From assembly GCF_900604955.1 (NCBI RefSeq), contig NZ_UWPE01000002.1, positions 248,001-312,000 of the forward strand: a DNA stretch of 64,000 nucleotides. Reading direction: 5' to 3'. Origin of the DNA: Neoactinobaculum massilliense. GTDB lineage: Bacteria > Actinomycetota > Actinomycetes > Actinomycetales > Actinomycetaceae. Of this stretch, positions 1-8,758 are shown in pieces. The first letter of the stretch is position 1. Every line of letters starts with the position of its first letter. A program made the translations under genes and the position numbers. Under the pieces are notes generated by a model. That model worked only from the letters and a program-made list of their open reading frames with translations, did no database searches and was not told the DNA's origin.

Positions 1-444
1 CAGCGCGACGAACATGTTCCACTGCCCGCCGTCCCCGATCGGGTCCGAAAGCAGGTAGTGCACCGTGCGATCATCCACGTCCCGATCCGCCAGATCGATC
101 ATGGAGGTGAGGAAGTAGTTGGACTTCTCCAGCTTGTCGTAGAAGAACTGGTAGTTCTGGGAGAACTCAAAATCCTTGAGGCTGGCGGCGGTGATTACGC
201 CCGGCTTCAGCGAATTGAGACCCGAGAACAGCCAGCACCGGCCAGACTTCTTCTGGTTGGTGATAGCCCAGTGGTCCACCTTGATGGACATTGACGGGTC
301 AATCCCGTTGATAATCGCGCGGTCCTCCGCCACCTTGGTGATCGGATTCTGCGTCACCGCATTCTGCACCACGCGCGCAACCGCATCCCGCGCAAACTGA
401 TTCGCGAACTCGGCCACCGTTTCCCGAGCAAGTTCGTTCGCCAT
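1..444 (-). CDS. pepC: Aminopeptidase C / bleomycin hydrolase family (5' part only)
   Basis: Minus-strand gene running off the left edge; only the first 148 codons are present. It is a cytoplasmic papain-fold cysteine aminopeptidase of family C1B that trims N-terminal residues from peptides. The visible part carries the active-site segment TNQKKSGRCWLFSGLN, with oxyanion-hole Gln64 and catalytic Cys70, and the following DFEFSQNYQFFYDKLEKSN stretch typical of the family. The ATG at 444 is preceded by AGAAAGG at normal spacing. The His and Asn of the catalytic triad lie outside the window, so integrity cannot be judged. Confidence 0.9.
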   Translation of the reverse strand, partial: MANELARETVAEFANQFARDAVARVVQNAVTQNPITKVAEDRAIINGIDPSMSIKVDHWAITNQKKSGRCWLFSGLNSLKPGVITAASLKDFEFSQNYQFFYDKLEKSNYFLTSMIDLADRDVDDRTVHYLLSDPIGDGGQWNMFVAL

Positions 445-817
445 AACTACCTTTCTCTGAAGTTGTACCCTTCAGTCTAGACCGGGGGTGCGACAAACTT
501 TCCCTCGCTGGAGCCTTGTTCGCATCGTGGTACGACGACGCCGCGCCCAGTCCCGAGCACGGCAGGTAGAGATGGGGCACGCCAGGTTGGGGCGGAATAC
601 GGTGAGTAGAGGTGGGGCGCGACGCGTTAAATTACGACGCCGCGGCGCCCAGTCCCGGGTGCGGCACTCGGGGCACGCCGGATAGGGATGGGGCGCGGCC
701 GGACGAGTGTGGACGCGTAATAAGCCGCACCCCGGCCCATGACCCGCGCCACGTACCGTGCCCGCGCTCTCTACTACGCGCGCGGGCGGCGTCGGCCACG
801 AACCCACGCACCCGCCG
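445..817. other. Intergenic region with imperfect direct repeat
   Basis: No gene recognised. It holds the promoter side of the pepC-like gene and the 3' end of the YhgE-like gene. Two imperfect copies of a unit beginning ACGACGCCGCGxCGCCCAGTCCCGxG followed by a GGGGCACGCC/GATGGGGCGCG tail lie around 535-585 and 634-700. A GC hairpin at 760-787 is listed separately. Confidence 0.5.
760..787 (-). terminator. GC-rich hairpin downstream of yhgE-like gene
   Basis: Arms GCCCGCGC (760-767) and GCGCGGGC (780-787) form a perfect 8-bp stem with a 12-nt loop, 31 bp past the stop of the minus-strand gene at 818. There is no T-run, so it is a plausible actinobacterial-style terminator rather than a canonical one. 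Confidence 0.4.
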
Positions 818-2995
818 CTACCGCGGACGGACGGAGAACGCGTAGTCGCCGGTGGACTCGCTGGTAATCATGGGCGGATGAAGCTGCCGCATGGAGAACA
901 CCTTGTAACGCCGTACAACAACGTAGGCAATCACCATGGACACCACGACAATTCCCAGTAGTACCGCGACGGCACCCCAGTACTGCTCATTGGTGCCGCC
1001 CGAGATTGCCACCCGGAACCCCTCGACGGAGTATCGCATCGGGGAGATCACGGAGATCGCGCGATAGAACGGCACCAGCATGGCCACGGGGAACGTGCCG
1101 CCGGAAGCCGGTAGCTGCAAAATGAGCAGCACCAGGAACACGGCGGACTGCGGAGATCCCAACCACAATCGCACCCAGTAGGCAAGGGAGAAGAAGGAGA
1201 GCGCCACCACCACCAGGAAGAACAGGTAGCGCCATGGGTGCACGGGATTAATCCCCAGCCACAACCACACACCTATTCCCATGATGAGCGCCGCTCCAAC
1301 CCCCAGTAGGGCGAACGGACCAAATCCGTAGAGCAGGCTACGCAGCGGGGTGCTGCGCGACGCGGCCGTCCGCCCGGAGAAGGTACGAAGCACCAGGAAG
1401 AACGTCACCGTGGACACCCACAGCGCGATGGAGAAGAAGAACGGGGCCAGGCCGCGGCCGTATGTCTGCGCGTCATTATCCACGATGGTTTTCACGGACA
1501 CCGGGGAGGACATGATCTCGGAGAGACGCGCGGAATCGGACTCGGTGAGTGCCGGGATACTGGCCGCGCCGTCGTTGAGGGAACTGGCCAGCGTGTTGGC
1601 ACCCTTCTCCAACTGAGGCATGGCTTCATCCAGGCGAGCGATGGCGTCCGTCAACGTGGTAACGCCACTCACGATGCTCGAGAGAGAATCCGTGGAGAAA
1701 TCTCCCAGCACCTCGTTCAGCTGATCCTTGCCCTGCTGGAGGGTGCCCAGACCGTCCTGAAGTGTTTTCGCGGACTGCCCGATGCCGTCGAGGGACCCGG
1801 CCACCTCCTCCGTGGTGCCCTTCAGCGCGGAAAGAGCCGCATCGGCGCCATCCACCGCAGATTTGGCCGCATCGTAATTAATCTGCGCTTCGATATTGCC
1901 GGTGAGGGCACCCTGGGCGTTGAGCTGCGCGGAGATATCCCCCTGCGCCTTACTCGCCGCCGAAAGCGCGCTTTGCAGCTCTGCCTTGAACGTGGAATCA
2001 CCAAGCAGGCTGGGGTTCGCCTCCGCCTTGGCCACCAGGTCCGAAGCAGACTGTAGGGAACTTTGCACCTTCCCCACCACGCCGCCGTCCGCGCCACCGG
2101 TCAGGTTCGCGCTGATGTCGGCCAGGCTCGCGGCATTGTCCTTAAGGGAAGGGAGGGTGGAGTTGATGTAGCTGCGCAACGGTCCCAGCGCCTGCTCCAC
2201 GTTCTTAGTGCCCACGTCCAGCGAACTGGAAATGCCGGAGAGCTCCGCCACCGCACCGCTGATACCGGAGAGGCCGGTGAGCGTTTGGGTAGAGCCCTCA
2301 TCCAGCACGTCCAGGGCGTCGTGCAGCTTACCGAGTTTGTCAGAGAGATCCGGGAGGCTGGTGTTCTTCAGCCCGGCGTCGATCTGACTGACGCCGTTCG
2401 TTGCCTGGGTAAGCCCATCGGCAAGCTGCGCGGAGCCGTCCGCCGCCTGCTGGAAACCGTCCCGTATCTGCCCGAGCGCGCCGAATAGCGCCGTGAAGTA
2501 CGCTTCCCCCACCGCCGAATTCACGGATTCCTGGATGACGGATTGCGCCTGCATAAGAAGGGATCCGGCAATAAACCCGTTCGCGTCATCACGCCGAAAT
2601 TCGATGGTGGCGCGCTGCGGCTTGAACTCACCGGCCGCAACCAGGTTCTCGGAGAAGTTCTCCGGGATGGTGACAATCATGTACACCTTGCCCGTGCGCA
2701 GCTCCTCGCGCGCTTCGGCCGCGTCCATGAACTGCCAGTTGAAACCATCCTTCTGCTTAATAGCGGTCTCAAACTGACTCCCGGCATCCACCTTCTGCCC
2801 CTGGTACGTGACGGGCTTGTCCTTATTAACAATCGCCACGTTCACCTGGTCAATATGCCCGTAGAGGTCCCAGTTGGCGTCCAGGTAGATACCCCCATAC
2901 AGCAGCGGCACGCTCATAATGAAAATGAGCGCAATGACAGGAATGCCACGGAATCGCTTGAACTCCAGGTTGAGGAGCCTAACGAGGTTGTGCAC
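818..2995 (-). CDS. YhgE/Pip-like ABC-2-type membrane protein
   Basis: 725 aa. An N-terminal transmembrane helix (about residues 18-38, ending LLYGGIYLDANWD) precedes a long extracytoplasmic region rich in coiled-coil and small residues (about 170-500), then about five C-terminal membrane helices (about 520-700). This is the architecture of YhgE/Pip (phage infection protein) and related ABC-2 permease-like proteins; EsaA of type VII secretion is similar in shape. The GTG start overlaps the stop of the upstream ATPase by one base (TAGTG), so the two are translationally coupled and probably form one exporter-like complex. Substrate unknown. No ESX/WXG100 genes are visible nearby, so a type VII role is not supported. 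Confidence 0.8.
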   Translation of the reverse strand: MHNLVRLLNLEFKRFRGIPVIALIFIMSVPLLYGGIYLDANWDLYGHIDQVNVAIVNKDKPVTYQGQKVDAGSQFETAIKQKDGFNWQFMDAAEAREELRTGKVYMIVTIPENFSENLVAAGEFKPQRATIEFRRDDANGFIAGSLLMQAQSVIQESVNSAVGEAYFTALFGALGQIRDGFQQAADGSAQLADGLTQATNGVSQIDAGLKNTSLPDLSDKLGKLHDALDVLDEGSTQTLTGLSGISGAVAELSGISSSLDVGTKNVEQALGPLRSYINSTLPSLKDNAASLADISANLTGGADGGVVGKVQSSLQSASDLVAKAEANPSLLGDSTFKAELQSALSAASKAQGDISAQLNAQGALTGNIEAQINYDAAKSAVDGADAALSALKGTTEEVAGSLDGIGQSAKTLQDGLGTLQQGKDQLNEVLGDFSTDSLSSIVSGVTTLTDAIARLDEAMPQLEKGANTLASSLNDGAASIPALTESDSARLSEIMSSPVSVKTIVDNDAQTYGRGLAPFFFSIALWVSTVTFFLVLRTFSGRTAASRSTPLRSLLYGFGPFALLGVGAALIMGIGVWLWLGINPVHPWRYLFFLVVVALSFFSLAYWVRLWLGSPQSAVFLVLLILQLPASGGTFPVAMLVPFYRAISVISPMRYSVEGFRVAISGGTNEQYWGAVAVLLGIVVVSMVIAYVVVRRYKVFSMRQLHPPMITSESTGDYAFSVRPR

Positions 2996-3882
2996 TACCG
3001 TTCCTCCCTGTCGACGCCGTCCTGGTGCTTCCCCGCGGACGCTGCGGTGGTAGCCCGCGTTACGGTCACTTCGGTATCCGATACGTCCGGCACCTCGATG
3101 GGTTCGGGAGGCTCGGACGCCACGGAGATATCCGCCGGACTATCCTCCACCGGATAGAGCCGCGAAACGGTACGGGCGGGCAAATGTACCCGCACGGTGC
3201 CCTGCGGAACTCCGGTCGCATTGCTGGCGGACACCACAATCACGGACCCATTCAGCTGCGCCAATTTTTTCAACGCGGCATACAGCGGAACCAAATCATC
3301 CATCGGAACGTCCGCATCGGCGTCGTCCACAACGGTGATCGCGGAGGGCACCACCAGGCCGAGGGCCGCACACACCACCGTCTTTTCAATGGCAGGCAAC
3401 TCCTGGTACTGCGCCACCCGGTCCACGCGGTACCCGAGCCACTCCTCGATGCGTTCCGCCTGCTGCTCCGTGGCCGCGGGCGTGCTCCCATCCAGGTAGG
3501 CGCGCTCGGCAATGAGCTCGGAAATGGTGAGGCGATCATCCGGCGCCACGTACTGACCGACGCGGCCCACACTGGTGTAGCGCAGCGCCGCGTAGGGATC
3601 CGGGATCGCTTCCTTACCGACGATGCGAAGATGCCCGGTTACCCCGCGCATCCGGCCGGTGAGCGCCAACAGCAGCGCGGATTTACCGGAGCCCGTGGTC
3701 CCGTACACCACGCACAGGTCCCCCGGGCAAAGCTTGAGATCCAGCGGCCCGAACACCGGGCCGTGCAGCGAGGATAGCGCCAGATGCGAGGCATGAATCA
3801 CTGAGCCGTCAGGATTGAGCGGGAAATCGGCGTGCTCCGCCTGCGTGGCGTGCCGACGCCTGCGCGCAAAGAATCCTGCCAT
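2995..3882 (-). CDS. Degenerate ABC-type ATPase partner of the YhgE-like protein
   Basis: 295 aa. The P-loop GTTGSGKSA (about 61-69) is intact and the overall layout follows an ABC nucleotide-binding domain. The signature motif is not recognisable (LPAIEKTVVCAALG stands where LSGGE...ARAL is expected), the Walker B ends DD rather than DE (AITVVDDAD), and no switch-loop His is visible after the next strand (SVIVVSASN). The last 60 residues are acidic and probably disordered. It precedes the YhgE-like gene with a 1-base overlap. ATP binding is likely; hydrolysis by the standard mechanism is doubtful. Confidence 0.75.
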   Translation of the reverse strand: MAGFFARRRRHATQAEHADFPLNPDGSVIHASHLALSSLHGPVFGPLDLKLCPGDLCVVYGTTGSGKSALLLALTGRMRGVTGHLRIVGKEAIPDPYAALRYTSVGRVGQYVAPDDRLTISELIAERAYLDGSTPAATEQQAERIEEWLGYRVDRVAQYQELPAIEKTVVCAALGLVVPSAITVVDDADADVPMDDLVPLYAALKKLAQLNGSVIVVSASNATGVPQGTVRVHLPARTVSRLYPVEDSPADISVASEPPEPIEVPDVSDTEVTVTRATTAASAGKHQDGVDREER

Positions 3883-4052
3883 GCTCTATCCTCACCTCGC
3901 ATGTTCACGGACACGACGCCCCTGCCGCGTTCATTCGCGAATGCAACCCATTGTATGCGCGGTATGCGCGGCATGTAAATAGCCCGGGTGATTTTCGTCG
4001 GCGCAGCAGCCCGCTACGGCCCCGCCGTTACACCACCGCTACCCTGGTACCG

Positions 4053-4811
4053 ATGAATCAAAGGAATTACCGTCACGCACGACCGCCACGCCGTACGGCG
4101 GGCGTTATCAGCTTCATTGTGGTGGGTGCAATCGCATTCGCGTGGGCCGGTGGCTCGCGCAACCCCGGGGATACGCCCTCGCCGTCGTCCAGTCCGCAGG
4201 CGCTGGTGGAACAAACCGTCTCGGGCAACGCGGTCGCCGTCGCCAAGCAACTGAGCGTGGTGAAACTCGGCAGCGGTAGCGGATACTCGCGGGCGGAGTT
4301 TGGGCTGGGCGATGGCTGGCCGGACCTGGACGGAGATAATTGCAATACGCGCAATGAGATTCTGGCACGGGATCTCACGGGCGTGGATTTCTGGAATGGC
4401 GGCTCAAACCCACCCAATTGTGTGGTGGGAAGCGGCACGCTGACGGATCCCTACACGGGTAGTACGGTCCGCTTTGATCGGGCCGCGGACCCCGACGCCG
4501 TGCAGATCGATCACGTGGTGGCGCTCTATGATGCCTGGCGCAAGGGCGCATCCACCTGGGATGCCGCCACCCGGGTGGCCTTCGGCAATGATCCGCTTAA
4601 CCTGGTGGCCGTTGGTGGTGAGGCAAACGACGCGAAGGGGCACGCGGACGCCTCCGAGTGGCTCCCCGAGAACGCCGCGTATCGCTGCGATTATGCGGCA
4701 CGGCAGGTGGCCGTCAAGGCCAAGTACGGCGTGGGCGTAACCGAGGCGAAGCAGAATGCGCTGGTTGCCACGCTCACCCAGTGCGGAGATCCGGAGCTGC
4801 CCAAGCAGTAG
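4053..4811 (+). CDS. Membrane-anchored HNH nuclease, DUF1524 (GmrSD C-terminal-like)
   Basis: 252 aa. A basic N-terminus and one hydrophobic helix (about 17-33) suggest a membrane-anchored or secreted enzyme, followed by a Pro/Ser linker (about 38-50). The DUF1524 HNH core runs about 75-245: the strand-loop with D153-H154 in QIDHVVALYDAW and the helix DPLNLVAVGGEANDAKG supply the metal and catalytic residues. Three cysteines (in DGDNCNTR, PPNCVVG and YRCDYA) could form disulfides. The start at 4053 is chosen because the reading frame further upstream has no signal-like character; the ribosome site is weak. Divergent from the ABC ATPase gene and convergent with the secreted ExeM nuclease. Its likely role is extracellular DNA degradation, by inference from family and location. 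Confidence 0.8.
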   Translation: MNQRNYRHARPPRRTAGVISFIVVGAIAFAWAGGSRNPGDTPSPSSSPQALVEQTVSGNAVAVAKQLSVVKLGSGSGYSRAEFGLGDGWPDLDGDNCNTRNEILARDLTGVDFWNGGSNPPNCVVGSGTLTDPYTGSTVRFDRAADPDAVQIDHVVALYDAWRKGASTWDAATRVAFGNDPLNLVAVGGEANDAKGHADASEWLPENAAYRCDYAARQVAVKAKYGVGVTEAKQNALVATLTQCGDPELPKQ

Positions 4812-4939
4812 GCCGGGCGGGCACGGGCGCTAATTAGCCTCGAGGTACTTGGCGATGGCTGCTGAAGAACCACCGACCGGGCCCGCGACTCGCCCACAGC
4901 ATGCGCCGTGCCTCCCGCCCACGTGCCACCGGATGCAAA

Positions 4940-4969
4940 GAGGGACCGCGCCTCGTAGCGCGGCCCCTC
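4940..4969. terminator. Bidirectional hairpin between convergent nuclease genes
   Basis: Arms 4940-4951 (GAGGGACCGCGC) and 4958-4969 (GCGCGGCCCCTC) pair over 12 positions with one A-C mismatch and a 6-nt loop. It lies between the convergent genes ending at 4811 (+) and 5022 (-), where a two-way terminator is expected. No clear T-tract. Confidence 0.5.
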
Positions 4970-5021
4970 CGTCGTCGTCACTTTATCCGTGCCGGCAACT
5001 GGTCACGAACCGTGCCGACAA

Positions 5022-8000
5022 CTAGCCACGAACCACGAGCGGCGTATCCGTCCCCTCGCCGTTCCAGTCACCCACGAACGGCGTGTCGCCCGGGCGGCCG
5101 TAGCTGTCCTGGAATTCGGCCGCGCCACCGCGCAGGTGGTTACTGCCGAGCCACGTGCGCCCGCCGCGGATCACGGTAAACGTGTCCACGCCGTCGCCGT
5201 TCCAGTCACCCGCAACCGGTACATCGCTGGACGTACCGTAGGCGAACTTCGAGGCCGTGGCCGCGCTGTGGATGCGACCCTGGAGGTAGAACGTGTTGCC
5301 GCGACGCACGGCGAGCTGGTCTACGCCGTCGCCATCCCAATCGCCCACCAGGACGGTGTCTGACGCACGGCCGAAGGAGAAGGTGATCTGCGCCTGCCCG
5401 GCCAGGTTGTTGCTCAGCAGGAACGTATTGCCGCGGCGCACACCCACGGAGGTAATGCCGTCACCGTTCCAGTCACCCACCAGCACCTCGTCGCCGGCCC
5501 GACCGTACTGGCTGCGGAAGTCCGCCAGCGGAGAGTTCCAGCGGTTCGAGTAGAAGAAGCGGCCACCGTTGTTCGACGCCGGAGCGGCCGGCTTGGTAGT
5601 GGGTTCCGTGGTGGGACTAGCGGTCGGCTCCTGGGTCGGCTCCGCGGTGGGTTCGCCGGTCGGATTATCCGTCGGTTGATCGGTCGGGTTATCGCCGGGT
5701 GTCACCGCCGTCGTAGTCAAACCCACCTTCGCCGGATCGTGATCCGAGGACCGGAGCGGGGAGGCATCGTAGAAATTCGTGACGTTGTAGTTGTAGCGGG
5801 AGTACTCCAGGGCGATGGACTCCATGGCGTTGATGTTCCACACATCCGCGCCGCTCACCAACGCCGCAGCCTCCGCGTTGGCCAGCACGTGATCGAGCGA
5901 GCCGACCATACCGTCAAACTGGTAGGTCTGTTTGTCCGGCACGGCCTTCTCCACCACTTCGGTGTAGCCGGCCGCCTCAAGCGCCAGTACCGGATCCTCC
6001 TTGGAGTAGGAGTTGAGGTCGCCCACGATGAACACGGGCTTGCCGGCGAACGCGGTGTCCGCCCACTCGGCCACAGCCTGTGCTTCCTTGGTGCGGAGCT
6101 GGTTGTTATTGCCCTGGTAGGTATCCGTGTCATTCGCGATCTTCGAGGAGAGCGAGCCCTTGGACTTGAAGTGGTTCGCAATCACCACGAACGCCTTACC
6201 GGTGGGCTCACCGTTCGCGTCCACGGCCTGGAAGGTCTGGGCCAGCGGCTGGCGCGCAACGCCGGAGAACCAATCATTGTCCAGAATCTGGGAGCCGCCC
6301 CGCGGGGCGACCTCGTCCTTCTGGTAGATGAAGGCCAGCCGGATCACATCCTCATTAGCCGGAAGGTCCGCCGCGGCCGGGGAGGGCACATAGGCCCACT
6401 TTTCCGAACCCGCGGCCGCGTTCAGCGCGTCCACCAGATGAGCCAGCGCCTCATCGCGATCCTTGGAGGAATCCACGGTGGCGGAGTTTTCAATCTCCTC
6501 AAGGGAGATCACCGAGGCGTCCAGCGTATTAATGGCCGCCACAATCTTGTCCTGCTGACGCTGGAGGGAGGCCTCATCCCACGCGCCGCGCACGGTCCCA
6601 CTCTTCGTGGTAATCGGGTTGCCCGCGCGGTCCGTGTAAGCACTGGCACCGGCATCGTCCTTACCGAGGCTGGTGAAGTAATTGAGCACGTTGAAGGTAG
6701 CGAGCGACACGTTCCCACCCACCTCGGCGGGCGCAGCCGCGCGCGTGTTCTCAAAGGTGACGTAATCAGCCGAGTGGTTGCCGCCCTCCGCCGTGGAGGC
6801 CGCGGTGGTGGGCTGCAGGCGCCACACGTCGTTCCGGTAATCGAGCACCAGCGGCTGCTCGAACGTCACCGCGCCGCCCACGCGAAGCGGTGACGTCGCG
6901 GAGATGTAGGGCAGCGGGATCGCCGCGTTGTTTCCCACGTAGCGCACCGAGGCGCCATCATCCAGGGTGATAAGGCGCTCCGCGTTCTCCTTCTCAAGCG
7001 CCGCGATCTCATCCGGGTTCGCGCTCGGGTTGTAGGCGTCCGAGGGCTGACGCAGCGGCGTAGTGCCGGCCGCGAGTCCCACCTCCCCGTAGAGGTTCGT
7101 CTCGTAGTTGTTGGTGACCGTGTAGGGGCCGGTGATATCGAGGAGCATGCCCTCGAGCTTTTCGCGGTCGGCCTCCGCCGCCGGCACCCGGTCCAGCTTG
7201 ACGGGCACGGCCTTGGCCGTCTCATCAAGCTTGGTGAAGTTGGAGACGGTCAGCTCGGTCATGCTGTAGAACTCGGACACCTTGCCGGTGACCTCGACGT
7301 AATCGCCGATCTGGGCACCCTTCGCAATGGTGGAGCCGTAGGCGAACAGGCCGGTGGAGGCGGTGCCATCCCAGCTATCGCCCGGCGTCTGAATGTAGAC
7401 GCCGTTGAAGCCGCCCTCCGGGTAGGCCGCCGTCACCACGCCGCGCGTGGTCACCGTCTGGCCGGCCATGGGCGACACATCGCCGGTGCCCTGAATCTCA
7501 GCGATGGTCACGGTGGTGGGCGCCGGGGTGGTCGGATCCGCGGTTGGCGTCGGGTCCGGCGTTGGCTCCGTGCCCGGATCCGTCGGGTCCGTGGTGGGCT
7601 CATCCGTGTTCGAGGCGCCCGGGGTGAGCGCCTGCGCGGAGAAGTCCGCCTTGTTATTGTCCGTGTCCTTACCGCCGGGCATGCGGGAGTAGCCGCTCGT
7701 GTCCTGCTGCGCCGTGGTGAGAACGGTGGCTGCTTCGCCCTCGCGGAGTGCTCCCTTTCCCCACCCGACGACGTCGATCGCGTCCGGGTTTCCTGCGACG
7801 TCGCCGCCGGTGGCAACGCTGGCAAGCTTGTCCGTCTTCGCCAGTGCAACAGTGCCACCCCCAGCGGCCAAATTCAGGCCGCTCTCCTGGTCCACCGTCA
7901 GGTCCGCGGTGCCACCGGATCGGTTGCTGCCAGCTCCAACCACGTAGTAGCCCTTGGCCTCGATGGTGCCGGTGAGGGCAACCGAGGAGGAGATCTTCGT

Positions 8001-8243
8001 GGGATTCTTGGCGGTGGCATAGCCAAGGCTCAAGCCATCCAGCGAAACGGCTGCATCAGTGGGGTTATAGAGTTCGACGAATTTCTTGTTGAAGGAGGCT
8101 CCCGCAGAACCACCGCGCGTGTACACCTCGTTGATGACAAGTCCATCGTCATTGGGTGAGGCAAATACGGCAGGTGCGAACGCGGGAACAGTGAGGGCCG
8201 CGGCCACCGCGAGGGTAAGGCCGGATACAACCTTCTTGTTCAT
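5022..8243 (-). CDS. ExeM/NucH-family secreted endonuclease with C-terminal VCBS/FG-GAP-like repeats
   Basis: 1073 aa from the ATG at 8243, which has AGAAAGG upstream; an earlier ATG at 8285 would put 14 extra residues before the signal peptide. Order of parts: signal peptide (1-29, cut near VFASPN); lamin-tail domain (about 30-165, with VINEVYTRGGSAG); Thr/Pro linker (about 205-245); OB-fold YhcR/ExeM domain (about 248-400); endonuclease/exonuclease/phosphatase domain (about 515-840) with FNVLNYF, SLEEIEN, GDLNSYSKEDP and the final SSDHDP; Pro/Thr-rich spacer (about 845-900); four repeats with VGDWNGDG cores (about 905-1073). No LPxTG signal, so probably released or held non-covalently. The family degrades extracellular DNA; here it may aid nutrient scavenging or escape from DNA nets (inference). 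Confidence 0.9.
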   Translation of the reverse strand: MNKKVVSGLTLAVAAALTVPAFAPAVFASPNDDGLVINEVYTRGGSAGASFNKKFVELYNPTDAAVSLDGLSLGYATAKNPTKISSSVALTGTIEAKGYYVVGAGSNRSGGTADLTVDQESGLNLAAGGGTVALAKTDKLASVATGGDVAGNPDAIDVVGWGKGALREGEAATVLTTAQQDTSGYSRMPGGKDTDNNKADFSAQALTPGASNTDEPTTDPTDPGTEPTPDPTPTADPTTPAPTTVTIAEIQGTGDVSPMAGQTVTTRGVVTAAYPEGGFNGVYIQTPGDSWDGTASTGLFAYGSTIAKGAQIGDYVEVTGKVSEFYSMTELTVSNFTKLDETAKAVPVKLDRVPAAEADREKLEGMLLDITGPYTVTNNYETNLYGEVGLAAGTTPLRQPSDAYNPSANPDEIAALEKENAERLITLDDGASVRYVGNNAAIPLPYISATSPLRVGGAVTFEQPLVLDYRNDVWRLQPTTAASTAEGGNHSADYVTFENTRAAAPAEVGGNVSLATFNVLNYFTSLGKDDAGASAYTDRAGNPITTKSGTVRGAWDEASLQRQQDKIVAAINTLDASVISLEEIENSATVDSSKDRDEALAHLVDALNAAAGSEKWAYVPSPAAADLPANEDVIRLAFIYQKDEVAPRGGSQILDNDWFSGVARQPLAQTFQAVDANGEPTGKAFVVIANHFKSKGSLSSKIANDTDTYQGNNNQLRTKEAQAVAEWADTAFAGKPVFIVGDLNSYSKEDPVLALEAAGYTEVVEKAVPDKQTYQFDGMVGSLDHVLANAEAAALVSGADVWNINAMESIALEYSRYNYNVTNFYDASPLRSSDHDPAKVGLTTTAVTPGDNPTDQPTDNPTGEPTAEPTQEPTASPTTEPTTKPAAPASNNGGRFFYSNRWNSPLADFRSQYGRAGDEVLVGDWNGDGITSVGVRRGNTFLLSNNLAGQAQITFSFGRASDTVLVGDWDGDGVDQLAVRRGNTFYLQGRIHSAATASKFAYGTSSDVPVAGDWNGDGVDTFTVIRGGRTWLGSNHLRGGAAEFQDSYGRPGDTPFVGDWNGEGTDTPLVVRG

Positions 8244-8758
8244 GTGCGCCTTTCTGAGTGATGGCGCCCGGGCGTGTCCGGGCATGGTGAGCCCTCTGGC
8301 TCACAACACGGCCGAGGCTACAAACAGCGGGTAACGCGCCGGCCCCTAGAAAGTAAACAGAAGGTGAACAGGAAGGATGTGCGGCGGGTGGTTAATGTCG
8401 GGGCTGGAGGAAGCTACCTGCTGAAGCCAATGAGAGTTTTTCAAGTGACGCAAAACGTCCGGTTCGCCCTTCACGAGCCCCTCAACCGGGCCTTTCGCGT
8501 CAACTCAACAAAAATGCATCACCTCAACCCCGCCCTCACCGTGTTACCCACGCGCCGCGGGTTGCCGCAGCAGAATCGGCTCAACCCCACAGCCCGCCCT
8601 GCACCATCCTCCCGCACCCACGCCACGGACTAGTCACCGGCGGCGGAGTTGCCGTAGCCGAATCGACCCGACCCCTACCCCGCCTCAAGCCACCCCTGCA
8701 ACACCACTCGAATTCCACGCCACCTAATCCACCGGCAGCCCGCGCTACGCTGAACCCC
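8244..8758. other. Divergent intergenic region with hairpin, one 111-bp element and a 28-bp repeat
   Basis: No gene recognised. It should hold the promoters of the ExeM gene (leftward) and rlmC (rightward). A perfect 7-bp hairpin, GTGAGCC/GGCTCAC, lies at 8287-8304. A diverged copy of the 111-bp element is at 8420-8528. An imperfect 28-bp direct repeat (GTTGCCGxAGCxGAATCG...) occurs at 8561-8588 and 8648-8675. Confidence 0.6.
8420..8528 (+). repeat. 111-bp intergenic element, diverged copy (H)
   Basis: Aligns with the consensus element over its whole length: GCTGAA start, ACGcAAAACgTCCGGTT core, AACCGGG partner two bases early, TCAACTCAA and a final CATCAcCTCAAC. It is the most diverged of eight copies and its outer stem is weak. 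Same strand as the downstream rlmC gene. Confidence 0.7.

Noticed and set aside
818-2995. Type VII secretion EsaA assignment for the YhgE-like protein
   Set aside because: Shape is similar, but no WXG100, EssC or EccC-like genes are nearby and the coupled ATPase is not FtsK-type.
5022-8243. Sortase-anchored nuclease
   Set aside because: Some ExeM/NucH proteins have LPxTG ends, but this one ends within a VCBS-like repeat (LVVRG) with no sorting motif or helix.
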